Notes: generated from the letters alone by a model not told the origin. 64,000 nt of DNA from an uncultured bacterium (GCA_903864515.1 CAIPFZ010000018.1:1-64000); one strand, 5' to 3'. Counted from the first letter of the stretch, positions 27,571 through 36,526 are shown. Numbers and translations are program-made.

Positions 27571-29049
27571 ATGTCTAAAACAAAACTCACAATATTAATA
27601 TTAATAATACTAAGTATAGGTCTTGGTGTTCTGTCTGGTATATATTTCTATACAAAGAAAACAACAGAAAATATACCAGTCACTCCAAGCGACAGAACTA
27701 TCTTTGGTGGTGTTGGGGGAGTTAGAACAGACCTACCAGCAGATAACACAAATAATACCAGCGATTCAGGAGGTGACATAATTGACAGACCAACCTCAAC
27801 AACAACACCTAAGGCAGATCTATTACGAATGATTTCTGCAGGACCAATATCGGGAGCTGATTTTGTAATAAGAGATATTATAGCTTCAAGCACACCATCA
27901 GTCTTTACAGGAACAACTACAACCTCTACTTCTTCAACTTCAAAATTAACTTCTACCAAGAAAGCTAAAACTGTTGTTATTAAACCTAAAATATTAGGTC
28001 AGGAAGAAAAAATCAGATACATAGAAAGAGGAACAGGAAAAATATATGAGACTGCCTCTTCAACTAGCAAATCAGAAAGAATAACAAACTCCACCTATAC
28101 AAGGATAAACGAGTCTTTCTTTGATAAAAAAGGTGACAACATACTACTCAGGGGATTATTGGGTAATTCAGATGTTATTCAAACCAGACTTGGAACAGCA
28201 TTCCTGGAAACAGCTACTTCAACAACTCAATCTCTTAAAACAAAAGAGCTTCCTTATAATTTATTATCAGTAGCAATGTCTCCAGAGAGAGATTATTTTG
28301 CATATTATATTGAACAAAAAGGTGTTGGGTCTTCCATTAACATAAGCAGACTTGATGGAACAGGAATATTTAATGTTTATAAATCACCATTCAGGGAATG
28401 GCTGTTATCTTATCCAAATAAGGACACCCTGGTCTTAAATACAAAACCATCAACATACTCAGAAGGCTTTGCATACTCTATAAATATTAAAAACAAGGCT
28501 TTCAAAAGAATAACCGGTGGTCAAAAAGGTCTAACAACCCTAGTTTCACCAGACGGATTAAACGTTTTAGTTGGAGAAAGTATAGATGGATCCATGAAAC
28601 TTAGTATTTTGAACCTAAAAACACAATCTAGTAAGGATATTTATATAAGAACTCTACCTGAGAAGTGTGTATGGTCTCTTTTGGAGAAAAATACTCTGTT
28701 TTGTTCAGCCAGTGAATCAATTGTTTACGCACCATATCCAGACGCTTGGTATCAAGGTCTAGTTTTCTTTAATGATAATATTTGGAAAATAAATACAGAA
28801 ACATCTGAAAATAAGCTTCTTTATGTGGTTAAAGACTCAGTAAAAGATGGAATAGATGTAATTAATCCAAAACTAAGTAAAAATGAGGATTACTTTATGT
28901 TCACAAATAAGAAAGATTTAAGTCTTTGGGGATTACAGATAGAAAAACCTCAAAAGCAGATGTCAACTTCTACAAAATCAACCAAAACAACAATAATTAA
29001 GAATAGTACCAGCACAAAATCCACCTCAACAGCAACCTCAACCATCTAA
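27571..29049 (+). CDS. Anchored protein with beta-propeller-like domain
   Basis: The 492-residue protein has one N-terminal membrane helix (about 4-27), a Thr/Ser-rich stalk (about 40-135), a beta-rich domain (about 150-460) with repeated segments such as LVSPDGLNVLVGES and LSKNEDYFMFTN that look like TolB/WD-type blades, and a Ser/Thr/Lys-rich tail. It should lie on the outer face of the membrane. It is the last gene of the secretion cluster and is followed by a strong bidirectional terminator. Confidence 0.7.
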   Translation: MSKTKLTILILIILSIGLGVLSGIYFYTKKTTENIPVTPSDRTIFGGVGGVRTDLPADNTNNTSDSGGDIIDRPTSTTTPKADLLRMISAGPISGADFVIRDIIASSTPSVFTGTTTTSTSSTSKLTSTKKAKTVVIKPKILGQEEKIRYIERGTGKIYETASSTSKSERITNSTYTRINESFFDKKGDNILLRGLLGNSDVIQTRLGTAFLETATSTTQSLKTKELPYNLLSVAMSPERDYFAYYIEQKGVGSSINISRLDGTGIFNVYKSPFREWLLSYPNKDTLVLNTKPSTYSEGFAYSINIKNKAFKRITGGQKGLTTLVSPDGLNVLVGESIDGSMKLSILNLKTQSSKDIYIRTLPEKCVWSLLEKNTLFCSASESIVYAPYPDAWYQGLVFFNDNIWKINTETSENKLLYVVKDSVKDGIDVINPKLSKNEDYFMFTNKKDLSLWGLQIEKPQKQMSTSTKSTKTTIIKNSTSTKSTSTATSTI

Positions 29050-29066
29050 TTAATAAGAATAAGGCA

Positions 29067-29096
29067 TAAAAAAACACACAATTGTGTGTTTTTTTA
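29067..29096. terminator. Bidirectional terminator, perfect palindrome
   Basis: TAAAAAAACACACAA (29067-29081) and TTGTGTGTTTTTTTA (29082-29096) are exact reverse complements and form a hairpin with an A-run before it and a T-run after it. It separates the secretion cluster (plus) from yidC (minus). Confidence 0.85.
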
Positions 29097-29118
29097 TTGT
29101 ATTAATAGTTATTATAGA

Positions 29119-29856
29119 CTATACACCCTTCTCTTCTAAATCTTTCTTAACTGTCTTTCTAAAATATACCTCTTGAGCAATTGCAAATATGTTTGAAGTA
29201 ATCCAGTACAGTGAGATAGCTGATGTTAAACTAAATGAGATAAGAAAAACTATTGCTGGCATTGTATATCTCATCTGAACATTCATACTCTTAGCAAATT
29301 CCTCTTGTTTTCCCATCTTACCTGTAGGTTTATATGCCGGAACAGAATATCTAATTTGTATAAATTGAGTTATACCAACAACCAGACTCAACCAGAAGTT
29401 CTTTTTTGTTATATCCAAAAAGCCTAAAAAGAAAGTGTTTACCGTTTGAGGGTTTGGAATAAAGCTATATAAAATATCAGCATTTATATTAGGTAATCCA
29501 GATGTATAAAAGATACTAGCCAAAGATAAAATGATTGGTAGTTGAATTAACAACAAAACAATACCAGAAAAAGGGTTCAGTTTGTTTACCTTATAAAATT
29601 CAAACATCTTTCTCGCTTGCTCCTCTCTATTGTTAGCATATTGTTCCTTTATTTTATTCAATTCAGGCTCAAGTGCCTTCATCTTTAATTGAGTAACAAC
29701 TGAACTCTTTGACAGGGGAATTAAAACAAACTTAACAATACAAGTAAAAACTATTACAGCCACTCCCAAATCAGCTCCTGGAGTGTGGTTTATTATATAA
29801 ACCAAGCCATTATATAGGGGGTTGTAAAATGTTACACTAAAAAAATTTGATATCAT
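29119..29856 (-). CDS. yidC: YidC/Oxa1 membrane protein insertase
   Basis: The 245-residue protein is the short, Gram-positive-like YidC without the large periplasmic domain. It inserts and folds membrane proteins. Membrane segments occur near 20-45, 95-120, 150-175 and 195-225, with the conserved LIPLSKSSVVTQLKMKALEPELNKI loop-helix region after the first core helix. The gene overlaps rnpA by one base (29856) and continues the rpmH-rnpA-yidC order typical of the replication origin. Confidence 0.95.
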   Translation of the reverse strand: MISNFFSVTFYNPLYNGLVYIINHTPGADLGVAVIVFTCIVKFVLIPLSKSSVVTQLKMKALEPELNKIKEQYANNREEQARKMFEFYKVNKLNPFSGIVLLLIQLPIILSLASIFYTSGLPNINADILYSFIPNPQTVNTFFLGFLDITKKNFWLSLVVGITQFIQIRYSVPAYKPTGKMGKQEEFAKSMNVQMRYTMPAIVFLISFSLTSAISLYWITSNIFAIAQEVYFRKTVKKDLEEKGV

Positions 29857-30266
29857 TATCTTATTATATAATCTTTTAATAAAATTTGCTTCATATCATA
29901 AACAATATCTGAAAAGTCAGCTTTTATTGAACTTAACTTTGATAAAACCACAAAACAGGGTATTGAAACCTTTAAATCCTCTTTTTCAAGACTATTTATT
30001 GCCTCTAAAAATGCTTCTTTTAGCCTCCTTTTTGATCTATTTCTATCAACAGCCTTGATGAAGACCTTTTTCGATGAAATAAAAGACCCTCCAATTAACA
30101 AAGGGTTATTTTGACCTGTTTTTTCAGGTTTTTCTTCCATTGTTTTTAAAAGAAAAAAGCCTGAATTATAGGCTTTACCTTTTTTCATTATAGAAGCAAT
30201 TTGTAGGGAAGAGAGGCTTTTAATGGTCATAAATGGCTTTATTCTAGGCGTTTTACACCAAATCAA
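29856..30266 (-). CDS. rnpA: Ribonuclease P protein component
   Basis: RnpA supports RNase P RNA in maturing tRNA 5' ends. The product has 136 residues from this start. It contains the signature RNR motif in AVDRNRSKRRLKEAF, the FVVLSK strand and the N-terminal FKKGKA-like segment. The family usually begins close to MTIKSL, so the ATG at 30230 is an alternative start giving 124 residues. The gene starts 8 bases after the rpmH stop and overlaps yidC by one base. Confidence 0.93.
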   Translation of the reverse strand: MIWCKTPRIKPFMTIKSLSSLQIASIMKKGKAYNSGFFLLKTMEEKPEKTGQNNPLLIGGSFISSKKVFIKAVDRNRSKRRLKEAFLEAINSLEKEDLKVSIPCFVVLSKLSSIKADFSDIVYDMKQILLKDYIIR

Positions 30267-30274
30267 GCAAATAA

Positions 30275-30409
30275 CTATACAGACAACTTCTTCCTTCCTT
30301 TTGCGCGACGAGCAGCTAAAACACGACGTCCACCGTGAGTGGCAGTTCTAACAAGAAAACCGTGTGTTTTTGCTCTCTTTCTTTTGTTTGGTTGATATGT
30401 TTGCGACAT
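30275..30409 (-). CDS. rpmH: 50S ribosomal protein L34
   Basis: This 44-residue protein reads MSQTYQPNKRKRAKTHGFLV and continues with the invariant Arg/Lys-rich end (RTATHGGRRVLAARR, then KGRKKLSV). It is full length for L34, which stabilises 23S rRNA. It diverges from dnaA and heads rpmH-rnpA-yidC, the classical order flanking oriC. Confidence 0.97.
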   Translation of the reverse strand: MSQTYQPNKRKRAKTHGFLVRTATHGGRRVLAARRAKGRKKLSV

Positions 30410-30509
30410 AACAAGGATATTACATCATTTTTGTTTTTTTGTAAACTCACCCGGGTGTTGTTTTTATTGAATCAAAAATCAAAATACACTTTTAAAAATT
30501 GTAAATAAG

Positions 30510-30518
30510 TTATCCACA
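30510..30518 (+). promoter_or_regulatory. DnaA box upstream of dnaA
   Basis: The sequence TTATCCACA is the exact consensus DnaA box. It lies in the 178-base gap between rpmH and dnaA, 70 bases before the dnaA start. It probably serves origin function or dnaA autoregulation. Confidence 0.7.
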
Positions 30519-30571
30519 GGTATCAACATACTTTTGGTTTTTCTTCAAGTTTCTTTTAAAAAAGCAGAGGG

Positions 30572-30577
30572 TATAAT
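30572..30577 (+). promoter_or_regulatory. -10 box of dnaA
   Basis: A perfect TATAAT ends 10 bases before the ATG at 30588. This rules out the upstream in-frame TTG at 30534 as the usual start. Confidence 0.65.
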
Positions 30578-30587
30578 ATTCATCAAT

Positions 30588-31922
30588 ATGGAGATAAAAA
30601 AACTATGGGATGGAGTTTTAGCACAAATGGAAATTGAGGTTTCAAGAGCTAATTTTTCAACATGGTTTAAGGATACATATATAAACAAGATAGATAATGG
30701 AATAGTTTATCTAGCTGTTCCAAATACTTTTGCAAAAGAGTGGCTTTCTCAAAGATATCATAAAAAAATTCTAGAAATATTGAGAATGGAAGATGAAAAT
30801 ATTAGATCAATAGAATATGTAATAGCTGCACAAAAGAAGAAAAGGGAAGATGGAGGAGATGATGAATCATCTATAGGTAAGGATCTACCATTAAGTGGCT
30901 TATTTATTAATCCGGAGGACAATTTAAACCCAAGATACACGTTTGAAAACTTTGTTGTTGGGCAATTTAATGAATTAGCTCACGCAGCTGCACAAGCTAT
31001 TATCAAAAAGCCTGTTGCTTATAACCCTCTTTTTTACTATGGAAATACAGGATTAGGAAAAACACACTTAATGCAGGCTATTGGAAATCACATCAAAAAT
31101 CACAACAAGGAAAGAAGGGTTTTTTATGTTACATCCGAAAAATTTACAACAGACTATATAACATCGCTTCAATCTGGAAAAATAAATAATTTTAAGGATA
31201 AATACAGAAAGTATGATGTTTTAATAATAGATGATATACAATTTCTATCAAACAAAGAAAAGACTCAGGAAGAACTCTTTCACTTGTTTAATCACTTGTA
31301 TGACAACAATAAACAAATCATCTTTTCATCAGATGTTCACGTTAATTACCTGCCAAATATAGAAGATCGTTTAAAATCAAGGTTTATGGCTGGTATGATA
31401 ATCGATATATCACCAGCAGATACGGAATCTAGAATGGCCATACTTAAAACAAAGGCTAGAATTAACAATTTTTCATTATCTAATGAAATATCCGCTTGTT
31501 TAGCAACCTCTGTTGGTGGAAGTATAAGAGAATTGGAAGGAATACTTAACACTGTAATATGCCAATCTCAATTAAAAGGAAGGGACTTAACCCTATCTGA
31601 GGTTAAGCAACTTACAAAGAATTCCGGTAGACCGCATAAGAATGTATCAGTGAGGGACGTAGTTAGAGCTGTATCATCCTTCTATAATATTGAGGAAGAT
31701 GCTATATATAACAAAACAAGGCGCCAAGAGGTGGTTAAACCAAGGCAATTAACCATGTATATATTAAGAGAGTTCTACAACATTTCTCTACCTTCAATTG
31801 GTCAAAAACTTGGGGGAAGAGATCACACAACGGTGATTCACTCATGTGAGAAGATTAAGAATGAACTCAAATTAAACTCAGAATTACAATCTGAAATAAA
31901 TCAGATTAAGGCGATGATTTAG
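30588..31922 (+). CDS. dnaA: Chromosomal replication initiator DnaA
   Basis: DnaA binds origin boxes, opens DNA and loads the helicase. From ATG 30588 it has 444 residues. Domain I is at 1-85, followed by a very short domain II (about 90-115). The AAA+ domain has Walker A GNTGLGKT at 151-158 and Walker B IIDDIQF near 215. The C-terminal DNA-binding domain carries the signature GGRDHTTVIHS near 410. All expected motifs are intact. It diverges from rpmH and precedes dnaN, a conserved origin layout. Confidence 0.97.
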   Translation: MEIKKLWDGVLAQMEIEVSRANFSTWFKDTYINKIDNGIVYLAVPNTFAKEWLSQRYHKKILEILRMEDENIRSIEYVIAAQKKKREDGGDDESSIGKDLPLSGLFINPEDNLNPRYTFENFVVGQFNELAHAAAQAIIKKPVAYNPLFYYGNTGLGKTHLMQAIGNHIKNHNKERRVFYVTSEKFTTDYITSLQSGKINNFKDKYRKYDVLIIDDIQFLSNKEKTQEELFHLFNHLYDNNKQIIFSSDVHVNYLPNIEDRLKSRFMAGMIIDISPADTESRMAILKTKARINNFSLSNEISACLATSVGGSIRELEGILNTVICQSQLKGRDLTLSEVKQLTKNSGRPHKNVSVRDVVRAVSSFYNIEEDAIYNKTRRQEVVKPRQLTMYILREFYNISLPSIGQKLGGRDHTTVIHSCEKIKNELKLNSELQSEINQIKAMI

Positions 31923-31975
31923 TCATAAATCGGAAAACAGTCATCATACAAACTTAAGATAGGTGATTAACAAGA

Positions 31976-32009
31976 AAGGGGAGTGATATAGAATATCACC
32001 TCTTTTTTT
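31976..32009 (+). terminator. Terminator after dnaA
   Basis: GTGATAT (31983-31989) pairs with ATATCAC (31993-31999) across the loop AGA, extended by imperfect G-rich/C-T pairs, and is followed by seven T residues. Confidence 0.7.
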
Positions 32010-32280
32010 GTTTATACATATAAATAACTGTGCATAAGTATGTGTATAAGCTGTTGGTATTAATGTATTACAATGTTCAAAAGCTGTTGGTACCTGTGTA
32101 TACCATGTTAACTATATGTATACTTATCAACATCACCCTAAAAGACATTATTTAAGCCACCGTTCAAAACACTGTCTCTTAGTTTGTCTTTTATAAAAAA
32201 AGAGGTAAATTAATAGTTATATCTAAAGATACACATATCCACAGGTATAGTAGTAATAAGCTTTTTTATTAATAAAGATA
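32010..32280. other. Candidate origin region between dnaA and dnaN
   Basis: This AT-rich stretch holds no gene. It contains a direct repeat AAGCTGTTGGTA at 32048-32059 and 32081-32092 (start to start 33 bp, about three helical turns). It also has several TATAC/GTATA-rich segments and a near-consensus DnaA box, ATATCCACA at 32235-32243. With the box upstream of dnaA, either this gap or 30410-30587 could be oriC. Cumulative GC skew or mapping of replication start would decide. Confidence 0.55.
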
Positions 32281-32295
32281 TATAATTAATACATT

Positions 32296-33396
32296 ATGAA
32301 AATTGAATGCATCAGAGAAAGACTAGCAGAGGCTGTTACAAAAGCTGAGAAGATAACAAGTAAGAACACTTCACTACCTATACTTAGTTGTATTCTCTTA
32401 AGAGCTTCTGAAAATACATTATTTATAAATTCAACAAACTTAGATATTGGAATTGAAATTAAGATACCAGCAAAAGTTGAGGCTGATGGTTCGGTTGCTA
32501 TACCAGGATCTATTCTAAACTCCTTTCTAAATAGTATTCCATCTGAGAAAACTGTAACTCTAGACTTGAGGGATGGTAATCTTTTGGTTTCAACTCCAAA
32601 GACGAATACCATCATTAAGATATACCCCAATGATGATTATCCAATAATACCAAAGGTTGATATGCAAAAATGTATCGAAATACCCGCAGAAAGCCTTATA
32701 AGCGGTATTAAGTCTGTTTGGTATAGTTCTGCCACATCAAGCATTAAACCAGAGCTCTCAAGTGTTTGTGTGACTCCTGATGACGGTACTATTGTCTTCG
32801 TTGCAACTGATGGACTGAGGTTGGCAGAGAAAACTATAAAAATTAAAAATACACTGGATTTTTCTCAAGTTCTAATTCCAGTTAAGAATGCTGTTGAAAT
32901 AATTAGATTTTTTGAAGGTATTAACGAGAGTTTAAGTGTTGTTATTGAACAGAATCAAATAGCTGTATCTTATAATGATAATTATTTGGTCTCCAGAATT
33001 GTTGAAGGTAATTTTCCTAATTATAAAGCTATTATTCCAAAGGAGTTTGTTTCAGAGATTACCATTCTTAAACAGGATTTATTGAATTGTTTTAAAACAA
33101 GTTCTATTTTTAGTGATGCCTTTAATCACACTAAGTTTGTAATACACCCTGAGGAAAAGAATATTGAAGTTATTACAAAGAATAATAACGTTGGAGAGAG
33201 TACTACTACAATACAGGGGGTTATAAGTGGAGAATCCTTGAGTATTAACTTCAATTATAAATATATAATGGATGCTTTGGTGTCAGTCAGCTCAGATAGT
33301 CTAACTCTCTCATTTAGTGGTGTTAATAAGCCTATGATAATGAAAGCTCAGGGAGAAGATAGTTTTCTCTACCTGCTGATGCCTATGAATAAATAA
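32296..33396 (+). CDS. dnaN: DNA polymerase III beta subunit (sliding clamp)
   Basis: The 366-residue product has the three-fold clamp layout. Typical family segments are LPILSCILL, GSILNSFLNSIP, ATDGLRLAE, GNFPNYKAIIP and the C-terminal MPM(N) end. It tethers polymerase to DNA. TATAAT at 32281-32286 ends 9 bases before the ATG. The next small gene starts 1 base after its stop. Confidence 0.96.
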   Translation: MKIECIRERLAEAVTKAEKITSKNTSLPILSCILLRASENTLFINSTNLDIGIEIKIPAKVEADGSVAIPGSILNSFLNSIPSEKTVTLDLRDGNLLVSTPKTNTIIKIYPNDDYPIIPKVDMQKCIEIPAESLISGIKSVWYSSATSSIKPELSSVCVTPDDGTIVFVATDGLRLAEKTIKIKNTLDFSQVLIPVKNAVEIIRFFEGINESLSVVIEQNQIAVSYNDNYLVSRIVEGNFPNYKAIIPKEFVSEITILKQDLLNCFKTSSIFSDAFNHTKFVIHPEEKNIEVITKNNNVGESTTTIQGVISGESLSINFNYKYIMDALVSVSSDSLTLSFSGVNKPMIMKAQGEDSFLYLLMPMNK

Positions 33397-33397
33397 T

Positions 33398-33655
33398 ATG
33401 ATAAATATAGGAGATTTATTAGGTGCTTATTCAAAAATTAAGAATCCATTGGATGATAAGAGGGTAATTGTTGATATTATAGAGAAAAATTTTAATTTAA
33501 AGATTGAGGAAAATCAGGTTTTTTTCAGGAAAAACTTACTTATATTAAAAGTTAATTCTGTTCAAAAGAATTATTTACACATAAGAAGGGATGTTTTACT
33601 TAAAGCTGTAAAAGAATCGGTTCCAGATAGGTTTATAAATAACATAAATTTCTAA
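33398..33655 (+). CDS. DUF721/DciA-like small protein
   Basis: The 85-residue product starts 1 base after dnaN and must be co-transcribed. The central pattern (V-F-F-R-K-N-L-L-I-L-K-V, then a long helix with LHIRRDVLLKAV, then a short strand ending INNINF) looks like a minimal DUF721 domain. DUF721 includes DciA, the replicative helicase operator often encoded near dnaA/dnaN. The similarity is by eye and weak, but the position supports it. The conserved Trp of longer members is absent. Confidence 0.55.
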   Translation: MINIGDLLGAYSKIKNPLDDKRVIVDIIEKNFNLKIEENQVFFRKNLLILKVNSVQKNYLHIRRDVLLKAVKESVPDRFINNINF

Positions 33656-33658
33656 AGC

Positions 33659-33693
33659 AAAAAACCTCCAGTGTTGGTGCTGGAGGTTTTTTT
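33659..33693. terminator. Bidirectional terminator
   Basis: AAAACCTCCAG (33661-33671) pairs with CTGGAGGTTTT (33680-33690) around an 8-base loop, with more T residues following. It separates the dnaN unit (plus) from the penicillin-binding protein (minus). Confidence 0.88.
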
Positions 33694-33714
33694 AAAAGAA
33701 ATTAAACTCTTATT

Positions 33715-36141
33715 TTATTGAATTGAATATACAGCTGTGGCCTCTCTTTGATTTCCATTTGAATCCCTCTCAACAGCCTTTAATTCATCCTCAAAATCAC
33801 TAGATGGTGTTTCTGCTGGTGTATATGAAAAAGTAAAAGGTGATTCTATTGATTTACCTATTGAAACATCGTTTACATAATATTCAACAGAAACAGTATT
33901 ACTTTTAAGACCAGAGACAATAATTGGTTGTTTTTGTTTTTTGTTTATTATTGAGAAGTTAGATGGCTGAGTAATTTTAAATTGGTTATTGTTTTGACCA
34001 GATGAATCTATACCTCCAGATACTAGTGTACTTTGGATTAAACCAGCAGCTTGTGAGCCCTGAGACCAATTTAATACACCAAACTCCCAGTTTCTAAATT
34101 GATCATCTGATGATGATAAACCTGGTATTCTTCCAGCTGGATCTTTTTTATCAACCCAGTATAATTCTGAGTGGACCTCATTACCTGGCCCCATCCACGC
34201 TCCGGTTAAGAATGGCTTAATACCCTTCTCAGAAGACTCAGGTGCATCAAAGTTCTCTACAGGAATTCTTGTTAATTGAAATTCCATTAGACTTTTCCAA
34301 AGTGGACCTACAATTCTTGCTGATGACTGTTGCACCATGGGTGTATTGTCATTATTTCCCATCCATGCGCCAATTACAATACTTGGAGTGTACCCTATCT
34401 CCCAAGCATCTCTAGAGTTGTTGGTTGTACCAGTTTTTAATGCCACAGCTCTTTCTCCAAAGGTGCTCGGTGCAAAGATTGAGGATCTTGCCTTTTTATC
34501 GGACAAAACATCATTAATTAGCTTTGCAGATTGTTCCGTTATAACTTGTTTTGATGAAACTTTCTCAGGGGCTTGTTCTAATATTTGCCCCTTATCGGTC
34601 TCAATTTTAAGTACAGAAATTAATGGAACCTTTTGTCCGTTGTTTGCAAACACACCATAAGCAGATGTCATATCCAGTGGTGAAACTTCACCACCTCCAA
34701 GTACAAGTGTTAATCCGTATTGAGAAGCTGGGCCTAAATCATTAACACCCATGGCTGTTGCAGTTTTAATAGTGTCTTCAACGCCAGCTAAATAAAGAAC
34801 CTTAACAGAGGGAATGTTTCTTGATTGAGCAAGTGCTGATCTGAAGTTCATTAAACCCTTAAAACCACCCTCGTAGTTTTGTGGTGTATAACAACCTGGT
34901 TTTTCCTTATCTTTTTCATTTGTAAGTGGTGCACAATTTACATTAAACTCAGTCTGTACATCAAATAATGGTGTATCTGGTGTATAACCCTTCATAAAGG
35001 CTGTTGCGTAAGCAAAAGGCTTGAATGATGAACCTGGCTGTCTATGTGCTGTTGTAACATTAAAATTACCCTCATTCTCTTTGTCAAAATAATCCTTAGA
35101 ACCAACCATCATTAATATTTGACCTGTTCTTGGATCAACGGCCACAGAAGCTGCATTCTTTGCTTTGAATGCTGGACCATTTTTTGTTACGTAATTATAA
35201 ATTAAATCTTCAGACTTTTGTTGTAATTCATAATCAAGTGTTGTAATTATTTTTAGACCACCCTTTGCTAGTGTCTCTTCCCCATATTTTTCTAGTAAAT
35301 AATCTTTAACATACATAACAAAATGAGGGGCTTTTATTCCAGCCATTGATTTTGGTTGAAATACAACCTTCTCTGCAATCGCTGTATTGTATTCTTCTTG
35401 CGTAATCATTTTTGCACCCAATGCTTTGTCTAGGACTAATTTCTTTCTTGCCTCTAATTTTGTTTTATTTTTTCCGTATGGAGAAAGAACCGATGGTGAT
35501 TGGGGTAGGGCAGCCAAATACGCTGATTCTGCAAGTGTTAACTCTGAAGACTTCTTGTTAAAGAAGAGGGAGCTAGCTTCTTCAATACCATAAATGTTTC
35601 CTCCATAAGGAGCCTCATTTAGATACATGTTTAGAATAGTATCCTTGGAAGCAGTTCTTTCAAGTTTGATAGCAAGAATCCATTCCTTAATTTTTCTAGT
35701 TATGTTTTTGTCTTGAGAAAGAAGTGAATTTTTAACAACTTGTTGTGTTATTGTTGATCCACCCTGACTAAACTTTAATGTAAAAATATTAGCAAAAATA
35801 GCTCTTATAATTGAAGATACTTTAATTCCGCCATGATTGTAAAAATCAACATCTTCAATGGCTATAGTTGTTTTTTTAGCATAAGGAGATATTTGATCAA
35901 ATGGAGTTACGGTTCTTCTAACTTTTTCACTCAAATCATAAAGCATTATGTTACCTGTTCTGTCATAAATCTTTGCAGATTGTCCAAGTAGTCTATCGTC
36001 AAAAGATGATAAATCCGGTGTTTTTATAGTTGAAGCCCAAATTAAAAATATACCCACTAATATAACAGAGACAATTATTGATATGAGTAGCGCATTCTTT
36101 AGTATTAATTTTAAGCGCTTTTTGTTGTGTTTTGTTAACAT
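33715..36141 (-). CDS. Class A penicillin-binding protein (PBP1A-like)
   Basis: This bifunctional peptidoglycan synthase is anchored by one N-terminal helix (about 15-32). The glycosyltransferase (GT51) domain shows EDVDFYNHGG and GGSTITQQ. The transpeptidase domain has the serine motif SSFK near 370, SRN, and KTGT near 568, all intact. The C-terminal 150 residues form an Ig-like domain with a Ser/Gln-rich linker. I chose ATG 36141 over the GTG at 36186 because the longer start overlaps a terminator hairpin and a TACAAT box lies between. It makes wall glycan and crosslinks together with the window's alanine racemase and M23 hydrolase. Confidence 0.94.
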   Translation of the reverse strand: MLTKHNKKRLKLILKNALLISIIVSVILVGIFLIWASTIKTPDLSSFDDRLLGQSAKIYDRTGNIMLYDLSEKVRRTVTPFDQISPYAKKTTIAIEDVDFYNHGGIKVSSIIRAIFANIFTLKFSQGGSTITQQVVKNSLLSQDKNITRKIKEWILAIKLERTASKDTILNMYLNEAPYGGNIYGIEEASSLFFNKKSSELTLAESAYLAALPQSPSVLSPYGKNKTKLEARKKLVLDKALGAKMITQEEYNTAIAEKVVFQPKSMAGIKAPHFVMYVKDYLLEKYGEETLAKGGLKIITTLDYELQQKSEDLIYNYVTKNGPAFKAKNAASVAVDPRTGQILMMVGSKDYFDKENEGNFNVTTAHRQPGSSFKPFAYATAFMKGYTPDTPLFDVQTEFNVNCAPLTNEKDKEKPGCYTPQNYEGGFKGLMNFRSALAQSRNIPSVKVLYLAGVEDTIKTATAMGVNDLGPASQYGLTLVLGGGEVSPLDMTSAYGVFANNGQKVPLISVLKIETDKGQILEQAPEKVSSKQVITEQSAKLINDVLSDKKARSSIFAPSTFGERAVALKTGTTNNSRDAWEIGYTPSIVIGAWMGNNDNTPMVQQSSARIVGPLWKSLMEFQLTRIPVENFDAPESSEKGIKPFLTGAWMGPGNEVHSELYWVDKKDPAGRIPGLSSSDDQFRNWEFGVLNWSQGSQAAGLIQSTLVSGGIDSSGQNNNQFKITQPSNFSIINKKQKQPIIVSGLKSNTVSVEYYVNDVSIGKSIESPFTFSYTPAETPSSDFEDELKAVERDSNGNQREATAVYSIQ

Positions 36142-36174
36142 TTTGTTTATTTGTTGATTTTGTTTATTGTACAA

Positions 36175-36200
36175 CAAAAAACACACTTTTTATAGTGTGT
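36175..36200 (-). terminator. Terminator after the acidic small gene
   Basis: On the minus strand ACACACT and AGTGTGT pair across a 6-base loop (36181-36187 and 36194-36200) and are followed by six T residues. Confidence 0.7.
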
Positions 36201-36226
36201 AATCTGTTATTTTTAGATATCTTTAA

Positions 36227-36526
36227 TTAAAACAAATCCTCATCAACCGCCTCCTCATCTTCTTCATCTTCGTCAACTGCTGGAGCAATGAACTCACCAT
36301 CTTCATTTAACTCACCAAATGAACCAAAACCAAAAGGATCCTCACCCTCTTTCTCTGGGTCTATGATACCGTCTTCATCTGATAGTTCCTCTACTTCATC
36401 AAGCGGTACATCCAGTGGATCAACGTCTCCATCTCCAATGTCCTTATCATCTAATTCAGCATCCTCTATTGAATCATCACTAGCATCATCGGTTGTTGTA
36501 TCGTCCAAATCTAATTCGTCTGGCAT
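36227..36526 (-). CDS. Highly acidic small protein, unknown
   Basis: In this 99-residue product nearly half of the residues are Asp or Glu and there are only two Lys and no Arg. It has no membrane segment or signal, and a Gly/Phe-rich island (FGFGSFGEL) in the middle. It is probably disordered and cytoplasmic. It recalls RNA polymerase delta-type acidic tails in composition only, without the delta HARE domain. It sits between ruvC and the penicillin-binding protein with its own terminator, so it is likely expressed. Confidence 0.65.
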   Translation of the reverse strand: MPDELDLDDTTTDDASDDSIEDAELDDKDIGDGDVDPLDVPLDEVEELSDEDGIIDPEKEGEDPFGFGSFGELNEDGEFIAPAVDEDEEDEEAVDEDLF

